The notes under the pieces are model-generated. The model did no database searches, was not told the origin of the DNA, and saw nothing but the letters and a program-made list of their open reading frames with translations. DNA of 64,000 bases from Myxococcales bacterium (lineage in GTDB: Bacteria; Myxococcota_A; Polyangia; Polyangiales; Polyangiaceae), in NCBI GenBank assembly GCA_004193285.1, contig SECP01000012.1, positions 62,001-126,000 on the forward strand, in the 5' to 3' direction. This document shows, piece by piece, positions 34,093-41,443 of the stretch; the stretch's first letter is position 1; each line of letters begins with the position of its first letter. The translations under genes and the position numbers were made by a program.

Positions 34093-35799
34093 ATGGAGGC
34101 GGCGTCGGGTTCACGCAAGTTTGGGCGCATGGCAGATTTTCTGCTTGCCCTGGGCGCACTCGGGCTCGCGTCCTGCGGACAGACCCAAGCCCGCGGGAAG
34201 CCGAGCGCCGAGGGAGGCGCGAGCGCGGCAGGGAAGGCGAGCCACGGGGGCGGCGGCTCGGCCGGAACGAACGGAGCGGGCGGCAGCGGCAGCACAGGGG
34301 TGGTGTCTTTCGAGCCGTCGGGCGCGCCCATTTACACGCGGGCCCAGCGGCTCACGGCGTCACAGTTCGAGCATGCCGCGATCGACATTCTCAGGCTGCC
34401 GGCGACGACAGAGCTCCAGACAGGCGTCGCAACGCAGCCGGGCATCACGACCTTCGACAACAACGAGCGCGCTTTGGTCGTGGACCCGAAGAATTTCCTC
34501 GCGTTCGAGGAGGCGGCGGAGAGGGCGGCCGCGCTGGCCATGGCCTCGCCCGAAGCCAGGGAGCGTCTGTACGCGGGCACGGACGCAGCGGGCTTCGTGC
34601 GTGAGGTAGGGCGGCGCGCTTTTCGGCGTCCACTTTCGGACGAAGAAGTCGACCGCTACACCGGGCTCTTCGCGCGGGGTGAAGCGCTGTACGGAGCTGC
34701 CTTCGAAAACGCCGCGCCGCTAGTGATACGGGCGCTGCTTTCCTCTCCGTCTTTCTTGTACCGGACGGAGCTCGGTCCCTCGGGAGAGCCGCTCAGCGGC
34801 TACGAGATTGCGTCGAAGCTCTCGTTTTGGCTGCGTGATACGACGCCCAGCGACGAGCTGCTGGACGCCGCCGCCAAAGGTGAGCTGGACGAGCCGGAAG
34901 CGCTCGTAGCCATCGCTCGCGGCATGCTCGAGGAGCCCGCCGCTTCCTCGAAGATGCTCGACTTTCACAGCCAGCTCTACCGTCTCAACCGATTCGACGA
35001 GCTCACCAAGGCGGGAGTGCCGGCGTGGACGGACGCGCTCGCGATCGAAGCGAAGCAAGCTTCGCAGCGCTTCTTCGAAGGCATCTTTTCCGAAAATCTC
35101 GGCCTGCGCGAAATCCTCACCTCGTCGAGGGGGTTCGTGGGCCCGCTGCTCGCACCGCTCTACATGCAGGACGCGCCGACTGCGCTGGAAGAGCGAGAGC
35201 TAGGTCCACAGCGCATCGGTTACTTCATGCAGGCGCCGCCGCTCATGCTCACGGGAGTCAACGCGACGCCGAACATCCTCCAGCGAGGCGCGGACATCGC
35301 CCAGCAGGTGCTCTGCTTCACCTTGCCCTCACCTCCGCCAGATATTCCGCCGCCTCCGAGCCTCGGACCCGGGTCCACGAATCGTCAGCGGACGGCCGAG
35401 TACACGGAAACCTGCGGCCTCGCCTGCCACAACGAACTCATCAACCCTCTCGGCTACGCGTTCGAGGGGTTCGATGGACTGGGCGCTGGGCGCGATACGG
35501 ATAAGGGCCAGCCCATCGATGCGAGTGGAAGCTTCGGGCTGAGCGGGCCGGTGAACACCTTTTCCGACGCGCGCGAGCTCATGAACCTGTTGGCACAGGA
35601 CCCGCAACCTTACGCTTGCTACGGGCAAATGCTGGCAAGCTACGCGCTGCAGCGTGACCTCGTGCCAGGGGATATGCCGCTCATCGAGGAGCTGGGCGCG
35701 ATGGGCAGCAACGGCAGCAGCAGTAGCGGCATCCAAGACATCGCGCTTGCCCTGGTCCGACACCCCACCTTCCGTTTGCGCAGCGAGGACTTGCCATGA
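34093..35799 (+). CDS. DUF1592/DUF1588/DUF1585 lipoprotein
   Basis: 568 residues from ATG 34093, kept because it supplies the basic n-region (SRKFGR) before the hydrophobic signal ending L-A-S-C; an ATG at 34129 would remove it. The body shows the DUF1587-1592-1588-1585 series: R-L-T-A-S-Q-F-E-H-A near 80, D-F-H-S-Q-L-Y-R-L-N (DUF1592) near 300, N-I-L-Q-R-G (DUF1588) and a haem-like motif C-G-L-A-C-H followed by I-N-P-L-G-Y-A-F-E-G-F-D near 450. The motif is CX3CH here rather than CX2CH. The stop overlaps the next start (ATGA). Function unknown; the family occurs in planctomycetes and myxobacteria. Confidence 0.88.
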   Translation: MEAASGSRKFGRMADFLLALGALGLASCGQTQARGKPSAEGGASAAGKASHGGGGSAGTNGAGGSGSTGVVSFEPSGAPIYTRAQRLTASQFEHAAIDILRLPATTELQTGVATQPGITTFDNNERALVVDPKNFLAFEEAAERAAALAMASPEARERLYAGTDAAGFVREVGRRAFRRPLSDEEVDRYTGLFARGEALYGAAFENAAPLVIRALLSSPSFLYRTELGPSGEPLSGYEIASKLSFWLRDTTPSDELLDAAAKGELDEPEALVAIARGMLEEPAASSKMLDFHSQLYRLNRFDELTKAGVPAWTDALAIEAKQASQRFFEGIFSENLGLREILTSSRGFVGPLLAPLYMQDAPTALEERELGPQRIGYFMQAPPLMLTGVNATPNILQRGADIAQQVLCFTLPSPPPDIPPPPSLGPGSTNRQRTAEYTETCGLACHNELINPLGYAFEGFDGLGAGRDTDKGQPIDASGSFGLSGPVNTFSDARELMNLLAQDPQPYACYGQMLASYALQRDLVPGDMPLIEELGAMGSNGSSSSGIQDIALALVRHPTFRLRSEDLP

Positions 35800-37223
35800 T
35801 CAATCCGCAGCCTCCGCACCCGCGACGCAAGCTGAATCGGCGCTCATTTTTGAGGGGAGCGGCCGGGGTGAGCGTCGCCCTGCCGTTCCTCGAGGGCTTG
35901 CCAGGCCGCTCCGCGTGGGCGGCGGATGAGCAGCCGACTTTCAGTTTGTTCATGTGCGCCGCGGGCGGCGTCGTGCCGGAAAAGTTTTTCCCGAATGCGC
36001 ACGGCCCTCTGACGACGGAGGGGCTGACGAGCGCCGGAAAGGCGACGAGCCAACTGGCACGACACGCGGCGCGCCTGCTCTTCGTTTCGGGGATCGACTA
36101 CCCGCCCTCGCTCGCCGACGTTCATCGGGAAGGCCTCGTGATGTCCCTGACGGGGCGCGCTGCCTATTCGGACAGCGAGCATGGCGACTGCGGACAGCCG
36201 ACTCCCTGCCTCCTGGCAGGAGGGCGCTCCGCCGACTGGGAGGTGTGCGCCCGCGCGGCAGAGCCTGGCGCAGAACCGCTCGTTCTGTACTACGGGCAGC
36301 GCGGCTTTACGAGCGAGCTCCTGTCGTGGTCCGCTCCCGCGACCCGCGCCCCGGCCATCCTGAATCCTTACGACGTTTACCGACGACTCATCGGTCTGCT
36401 GGACGCGGACGGGCAGGCCACACCCGAGGGCTCGGATGCCTCCGAGCTGCTGCTCACCAGTCGGAAGAGCGTGCACGACATCGTGCGTGAAGAGCTGCGC
36501 GCGCTCATGAAACACCCGCGGCTCAGCTCGGCCGACCACGAGCGGCTGCAGCAGCACTTCGACTCGATCAGGGACGCAGAGGTTTCCTTCGGGGGCATGG
36601 GCAACGAAGCTGCCGAGCGCTGCGCCGCCGAGGGCTTGGACGTGACTCGCCTCCAGGCTCTACAAAACTTCGCCTGGGACTCCCGGCGCACGGAGGAGAT
36701 CATTCAGCTCCACTTGAGCCTCGTCGCCCTCGCGTTCGCGTGCAACTACACCCGCAGCGCTAGCTTGCAATGGGGTGATGCTTACGACCACTCCCGGTAC
36801 GCGGTGCCCTCGAACGCCCGCGACTGGAACTTGACCGAAATCAGCCATCGCCTCCAGAGCGACAGCGCCACCGGCGACGACCCCCTCGCCGCCCAGGCCC
36901 ACGCGGAAATAGACGCAGTGCGGATGAACACGCTCGCGGCTGGGCTCGATCATTTCGAGGCGCGGGGGCTCGGCGATCGCTGCGTGGTGATGTGGACCAA
37001 CCAGTACACGAACGGCCCCTACCATTCCCCGAAGGATGTCCCGCACATCGTTTGGGGTAGCCCAGGTGGCTACTTGAAGCAGGGCGCCTACGTGGGCGCG
37101 GAGAGCAGCGGCAACAATCGCCTCCTCAACGCGGTCCTCACCGCCGCCCTTCACGGTACGGGCCAAACCGTGGAAGATTTCGGCGAAGGCATCGGCGGCC
37201 CGCTCGAAGTGGCGCTCGCTTAG
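35796..37223 (+). CDS. DUF1552 protein with Tat signal
   Basis: 475 residues, starting inside the previous stop (ATGA). The N-terminus has a twin-arginine motif N-R-R-S-F-L-R-G-A followed by a hydrophobic stretch and A-W-A, so it is exported folded, probably with a cofactor. The body matches DUF1552 (F-M-C-A-A-G-G-V-V-P near 50; S-G-I-D-Y near 95; Q-W-G-D near 325; H-x-x-x-D/V-x-H-I-V-W-G near 415). DUF1552 genes nearly always follow DUF1592 genes, and the translational coupling here supports one complex in the envelope. Activity is not established. Confidence 0.9.
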   Translation: MINPQPPHPRRKLNRRSFLRGAAGVSVALPFLEGLPGRSAWAADEQPTFSLFMCAAGGVVPEKFFPNAHGPLTTEGLTSAGKATSQLARHAARLLFVSGIDYPPSLADVHREGLVMSLTGRAAYSDSEHGDCGQPTPCLLAGGRSADWEVCARAAEPGAEPLVLYYGQRGFTSELLSWSAPATRAPAILNPYDVYRRLIGLLDADGQATPEGSDASELLLTSRKSVHDIVREELRALMKHPRLSSADHERLQQHFDSIRDAEVSFGGMGNEAAERCAAEGLDVTRLQALQNFAWDSRRTEEIIQLHLSLVALAFACNYTRSASLQWGDAYDHSRYAVPSNARDWNLTEISHRLQSDSATGDDPLAAQAHAEIDAVRMNTLAAGLDHFEARGLGDRCVVMWTNQYTNGPYHSPKDVPHIVWGSPGGYLKQGAYVGAESSGNNRLLNAVLTAALHGTGQTVEDFGEGIGGPLEVALA

Positions 37224-37860
37224 GCACCGCGGCGCGCGCACCTGTGTGAGGCCTCACTGGGCTCACAGATCGCCTCGAAGCGGCGCGCCCGCTCGCCCAT
37301 GCCAGCGCTCCGAGCAAAGCGATCGGCGCGATCGACAACGGCACGATTCGAGGAGTGTCTCGTGCTCGTGACGTCCCTGGCTCGTAGCGACCTCGCGCAA
37401 ACGAGCGTCACGGGCTCGGTCTGACGATGCGCCTACTTTTGGTCACCCAGAGAGCTTCTGCTCGCGCCAAATCACGTAGCGAGCTCACGTTGCGTGCCGC
37501 GCGGAGGCGCTTCTACCGGCCGCTGGCCAACGTAAGCTTCCGTACTAAATTTCATCAACGATTTCGAGTCCACTTAAGCTTCATCGTGCAATGTACCGAA
37601 CCACACATCAATCGTGCGTCAGCTGATTCGGTACATTCGACAAATCGCGATTTCAGCGCGCGAAATCATCGGCGAAATATAGTGCGGTTCCATACGTCGC
37701 CGCGCGGCGAGAACACGTGCCCTCGTTGCTGCTGAAGCTTTGTCTCCAAGCCGTCCACCGACGTTCGCGTCGGCATCGAGCGCACCAAAAACCGTGACTA
37801 CTGCTGCACCCGTCGCTACCGCTGAATGGGCACGACGCCCTTTCCAGTGCTGTTGGCTGG
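37224..37860. other. Non-coding stretch with a less GC-rich island and dyads
   Basis: I see no convincing gene here; a 102-codon frame at 37427-37735 is Arg-rich and probably spurious. A perfect 12-base palindrome (GTGAGGCCTCAC, 37246-37257) follows the DUF1552 stop and may end that operon. Between about 37540 and 37700 the base composition is clearly less GC-rich than the rest, and it carries AATGTACCGAA (37590-37600) with its exact inverse at 37627-37637, and GATTTC-N7-GAAATC at 37649-37667. It may be a scar of a former mobile element or a regulatory site. Confidence 0.45.
37590..37637. repeat. 11-bp inverted repeat with 26-base spacer
   Basis: AATGTACCGAA and TTCGGTACATT are perfect inverse copies. 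They sit in the low-GC island and are not inside any supported gene. Options are an operator, a transcript hairpin or the remnant ends of a small element. Confidence 0.5.
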
Positions 37861-37863
37861 ACT

Positions 37864-38197
37864 GAGTGATGCTGGACTGGCGTGACGCTGGACCTGCGTG
37901 ACGCTGGACCTGCGTGACGCTGGACCTGGTGATGCTGGACCTGCGTGATGCTGGACCTGTGTGATGCTGGACCTGCGTGATGCTGGACCTGTGTGATGCT
38001 GGACCTGCGTGATGCTGGACCTGCGTGATGCTGGACCTGCGTGATGCTGGACCTGTGTGATGCTGGACCTGCGTGATGCTGGACCTGCGTGATGCTGGAC
38101 CTGCGTGATGCTGGACTGCGTGATGCTGGACTGCGTGATGCTGGACTGCGTGATGCTGGACTGCGTGATGCTGGACTGCGTGATGCTGGACTGCGGT
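37864..38197. repeat. 16-bp/15-bp minisatellite, about 21 units
   Basis: Tandem copies of GCGTGATGCTGGACCT. Three early units read GACGC instead of GATGC, several read GTGTGATG, and one lacks a base; the last six lose one C and become 15-base units (GCGTGATGCTGGACT). There are no spacers, so it is not a CRISPR array. It lies just beyond the stop of the hydrolase gene. Since 16 is not divisible by three, translation would cycle through all frames and give the same 16-residue peptide, which is why long minus-strand frames cross it; I see no start signal that would make it coding. Confidence 0.9.
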
Positions 38198-38231
38198 TGG
38201 CGGTTGGTTGAAGGTCGGGGAGACGAGCCCA

Positions 38232-39158
38232 CTACTCCTGGACCCACCGCGGATCGCCTGCCGTGAGCCAAGCAAAGTGCTCGCGCAGTTGTCGTTCCAT
38301 GAGGGAGCCATAGCTGTGACCGGCGCCGGGGGCGTGGGCCACGAGCGTTTGGACTTGAGTGGCGTGCAAGTAGTCGGCGCAGCGCTGGGCGGTGCGCACG
38401 CAGTAGACGGAGCCGCAAGCGAAGAGCACGCGGTCGCCGCCTCCGCCCGCGTACTTTCGAGCCGCAAACGGGGACCACTCGTTGAAGAAGCCGTTGCCGC
38501 CCTCCACGAGTGCGGCGCGCGGAAATTGAGCCGGATGCAGCGCGATCACGAGGGCGCCGTGGATCGCGCCTTGTGAAAAGCCTGCCCAGACCGCGGCGCT
38601 TCGGTCGAGGCGTTCGGGGTAGCGCTCCGCAAGAGCGTCGATGGCGGCAAGCACCTCGCGCGCCAATGCAAAGTGGTCGGGATAGAAGTACGCGGCGTGC
38701 TCGGGGGGTGTGTACCGGTTCGTGCGCCGCCCGCGTGGGCACAAGACGAACCCCTGCGCTGCCGTGACGCGTCGCCAAAGTTGGCAGTGCGGCTCCGGAC
38801 GGTCCCAGGCGCCATGAGCGGCGACGAGCAGGGGTCTCTTCCCATCCGCGTCGCGCGGCAGTGAAACCACCGCGGCTTCGTAACCGGGCACCGGGAGGTC
38901 GACGAACGCTGCTTCGTGGGGCACGGTGCCGCTCGCATAAGCGCGACGTGCGGGGCCGCTCGCCGAAGCGGAAGGCGGGGGGCCGCTCGTGGCGGTGGTG
39001 GCAGCGGGCGCGGTCGGAGAGCCGATGGCGGGAACACAGCCAACGCCCATGGCCGCGACTAGAGAGAGGGCCCGGCTGGAGCGACGCACGGCCGAGGTGG
39101 TGTGCAAGTGAAGTGCCAAGCGGTGGTCGCGCACGCGGTGGCGGACGGCAGGCTGCAC
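38232..39158 (-). CDS. Secreted alpha/beta hydrolase
   Basis: 308 residues at most; a GTG at 39089 would give a cleaner lipoprotein signal (V-R-R-S-S-R-A-L-S-L-V-A-A-M-G-V-G-C), so the start is unsure. After a Pro/Ala/Ser linker the hydrolase fold has A-A-H-G-A-W-D (oxyanion region), nucleophile elbow G-F-S-Q-G-A near 195, a D-R-V-L-F-A-C-G acidic-residue strand and G-A-G-H-S-Y-G near 282 with the catalytic His. It resembles dienelactone-hydrolase/phospholipase-type esterases. It probably acts on an ester outside the cell. Its stop is about 35 bases from the minisatellite. Confidence 0.8.
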   Translation of the reverse strand: MQPAVRHRVRDHRLALHLHTTSAVRRSSRALSLVAAMGVGCVPAIGSPTAPAATTATSGPPPSASASGPARRAYASGTVPHEAAFVDLPVPGYEAAVVSLPRDADGKRPLLVAAHGAWDRPEPHCQLWRRVTAAQGFVLCPRGRRTNRYTPPEHAAYFYPDHFALAREVLAAIDALAERYPERLDRSAAVWAGFSQGAIHGALVIALHPAQFPRAALVEGGNGFFNEWSPFAARKYAGGGGDRVLFACGSVYCVRTAQRCADYLHATQVQTLVAHAPGAGHSYGSLMERQLREHFAWLTAGDPRWVQE

Positions 39159-39166
39159 GGATTGTC

Positions 39167-39195
39167 TTGCATAACGGAAATTTGTGCACTAAAAA
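39167..39195 (+). promoter_or_regulatory. Possible sigma70 promoter of the sulfatase gene
   Basis: TTGCAT (39167-39172), a 17-base spacer and TAAAAA (39190-39195) sit in an AT-richer patch upstream of the sulfatase gene. The -35 match is poor and the -10 match fair. Confidence 0.25.
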
Positions 39196-39229
39196 GCCGG
39201 GGCTTCATGAGCGCTGACGCCTGTATCTA

Positions 39230-39265
39230 GTCGCCAAGTTGGCCGAATCGGGCCGAATTGGCGAC
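39230..39265. promoter_or_regulatory. Dyad with internal direct repeats before the sulfatase gene
   Basis: GTCGCCAA (39230-39237) pairs with TTGGCGAC (39258-39265). Inside lie two direct copies of GGCCGAAT (39241-39248 and 39251-39258) 10 bases apart, one helical turn. It ends 22 bases before the start codon at 39288, so it may act as an operator or as an mRNA leader hairpin. Confidence 0.4.
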
Positions 39266-39287
39266 GTTTCCCGTGAAAGGTCCGTTC

Positions 39288-41369
39288 ATGACGCATCGGC
39301 GCATTTCGGCTGGGCTCGCACAGAGACTCAGCGTGGTTCCTGTCGTGTTGGTATTGGGTTTTGGCTTCCTGCAGGGGTGCTCGAGCAAGCCGCTCGATGG
39401 TGAGAGCGCGGGGGATGCGGAGCGGGGTGGGTCGTTGGGGCTCAGCTTGGAGGTTGCGGACGGGGTGACGCTGGACGTGGTGACGTACAGCATCACCGGC
39501 AATGGTTTCACCAAGACGGGCACGATCGACGTGAGCGGTGCGCCCACGATCAGCGGGACGATCGGCGGCATTCCCGAGGGTGAGGACTACACGTTGACGT
39601 TGACGGCCACGTCTGCGGACGGCAGCACCACGTTCAAGGGCTCGGCGGCGTTCGACGTGACGGCGGGCAAGACCACCGCCGTGACGATTCGTCTCAAGGG
39701 CACGGTCAAGGCTGGTAACGGCAGCGTCGCCGTGAATGGGTCGCTGAACGTAGCCCCCGTCATCGACGAGCTCACTGTTACTCCGCTGACCGTAAACGTA
39801 GGCCGGGCGATCTCGCTGCGCAGCGCCGCGCGCGACCCGGACAGCGCGCCGGCGGCTCTTACCTACTACTGGTCCACGACCGGCGGTGTCATCTCCAATC
39901 CGATCGCGCCGACCGCGACGCTGAGCAGCGATCGCCCGGGGACGTTCGCGGTAACGCTCACGGTGTCGGATGGTGAGCTCACCGCGAGCTCGTCCACCAC
40001 CGTTACTTTCGTCGGCGAAGAAGTCGGTGGCGGCGGTGAGGGCGGCGGGGCCGGCGGCCCGGAGCAGCCCAACGTGCTCCTGATCATCGCGGATGACTGG
40101 GGCGCGGAAGCGACGAGCTTCTATCCCGAGCTAGTCGGCGACAGCGGAGCGGTGCCGGTTCCCAACGTCGAAGCTCTCGCCAATAGCGGCTTGGTTTTCG
40201 ACAATGCGTGGTCCACGCCCGCGTGCTCGATGACGCGCAGCACGATCGTTACCGGGCAGTACGGCTACCGCACCGGCGTGACATCGGTCGGCGCGGTGCT
40301 CCCGACCGACACGGTTACGTTGTTCGACCGGCTCAACGAGGACAGCCCCGAGTACGCGCACGCGCTGTTCGGCAAGTACCACCTCGGTGGCGGATTGTTC
40401 GATCCGCTGGCGGGAGGAACGTTCGCGGACGCGCCGAAGATCCTTCAGCACGTGCGCGACTTGGGCATCAGCACGTTCAAGGGCATTCTGGGCGGCGCGG
40501 TCGTGGACTACTACAGCTGGAACGTCTTCGACATCGACGGGCCGGCCAAGCCGACCACGACCTTCGCGACGACGGCCCTCACCGACCTCGCGATCGACTT
40601 CATTCACGACCAAAACGAGAAGCGGCCCGGCAAGCCCTGGTTCCTGTATCAGGCGTACAACGCGCCGCACGCCGCCAACGGAGGCAACAGCCCGTACCAG
40701 GTGCCCCCGCCGTACCTGCACTCGGTGGATCTCAGCTCCGTCGGCAATCCTGCGCCCGGTACGAGCGCCACCAACGTTCCGGTCTACAAGGCCAACATCC
40801 AGAGCCTGGATACGGAGATTGGTCGCTTGCTGCAGGAAGTAGACCTCGAAAACACCGTCGTCGTCTTCGTGGGAGACAACGGCACCCCCTCTGTCGTGAA
40901 GGACGTGGGGGCGCGCATCCGAGGCTCCAAGGGGAGCGCGTACGAAGGCGGCGTTCGCGTGCCCTTCGTCGTCGCTGGCGCGGGCGTGACGCGCCATGGC
41001 CGCGCGGACGACTTGGTGCAAACCAACGACATCTTTGCGACCGTGCTGTCCTTGGCCGGCGTGGAGAAGGACGACGTCAGCAGTAGCTACAGCATCGAGC
41101 CGCTGCTGACCGACGAGACGGCCACGAGCGGGCGCACTCACTCCTTCACGGAGACCTCGAACGGCACGAGCAACCGCCGCTACGCGATCCGAGACAAGCG
41201 CTTCAAGCTGGTCTCGAACCTGGGTGTGCGCGAGCTCTACGACCTCGTGGCCGACCCGCTCGAGACGACCGACTTGTACGACAGCGCCCCGTACGCTGCC
41301 GTGCGAGCGAGCCTCGAGACCGAGATCGACGTGTTGAATCAGGACGCGCGCCCGGGCTACTTCCCGTAA
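39288..41369 (+). CDS. Sulfatase-family lipoprotein with N-terminal Ig-like domains
   Basis: 693 residues from ATG 39288 (signal ends F-L-Q-G-C); the frame opens at 39258 but that part overlaps the dyad. Residues about 35-245 look like two beta-sandwich domains, the second Ig/PKD-like (A-V-T-L-T-V-S-D-G-E-L-T-A). After a Gly linker the alkaline-phosphatase-fold sulfatase domain runs about 260-693: L-L-I-I-A-D-D-W-G with metal Asp pair, Cys313 in A-C-S-M-T-R-S-T, P-G-K-P-W-F-L-Y, and V-F-V-G-D-N-G-T-P. The formylglycine motif is C-S-M-T-R, not C-x-P-x-R. It probably cleaves sulfate esters outside the cell if Cys313 is modified. Confidence 0.88.
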   Translation: MTHRRISAGLAQRLSVVPVVLVLGFGFLQGCSSKPLDGESAGDAERGGSLGLSLEVADGVTLDVVTYSITGNGFTKTGTIDVSGAPTISGTIGGIPEGEDYTLTLTATSADGSTTFKGSAAFDVTAGKTTAVTIRLKGTVKAGNGSVAVNGSLNVAPVIDELTVTPLTVNVGRAISLRSAARDPDSAPAALTYYWSTTGGVISNPIAPTATLSSDRPGTFAVTLTVSDGELTASSSTTVTFVGEEVGGGGEGGGAGGPEQPNVLLIIADDWGAEATSFYPELVGDSGAVPVPNVEALANSGLVFDNAWSTPACSMTRSTIVTGQYGYRTGVTSVGAVLPTDTVTLFDRLNEDSPEYAHALFGKYHLGGGLFDPLAGGTFADAPKILQHVRDLGISTFKGILGGAVVDYYSWNVFDIDGPAKPTTTFATTALTDLAIDFIHDQNEKRPGKPWFLYQAYNAPHAANGGNSPYQVPPPYLHSVDLSSVGNPAPGTSATNVPVYKANIQSLDTEIGRLLQEVDLENTVVVFVGDNGTPSVVKDVGARIRGSKGSAYEGGVRVPFVVAGAGVTRHGRADDLVQTNDIFATVLSLAGVEKDDVSSSYSIEPLLTDETATSGRTHSFTETSNGTSNRRYAIRDKRFKLVSNLGVRELYDLVADPLETTDLYDSAPYAAVRASLETEIDVLNQDARPGYFP

Positions 41370-41390
41370 CGCGGGCGAGCGCCGTCGCCG

Positions 41391-41408
41391 CTCCTGCCGC
41401 TTGCGGCG
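41391..41408 (+). terminator. Terminator-like hairpin after the sulfatase gene
   Basis: CCTGCCGC-TT-GCGGCGGG can pair (with a G-U pair) about 20 bases after the sulfatase stop. No U tract. Confidence 0.35.
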
Positions 41409-41443
41409 GGGGCGGCCGGCGATGAAGCTTCCGACGAGCAAGC

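Noticed and set aside
37427-37735. 102-codon plus-strand frame in the gap
   Set aside because: Arg/Ser/His-rich, no ribosome site and crosses the inverted repeats; looks random.
37864-38197. CRISPR array
   Set aside because: Units are directly adjacent with no unique spacers, and no cas gene is near.
37619-38467. Minus-strand frame with VQHHA and 16-residue repeats across the minisatellite
   Set aside because: It is created by repeat unit length and lack of stops in the unit; no start signal or family, and it overlaps the hydrolase gene.
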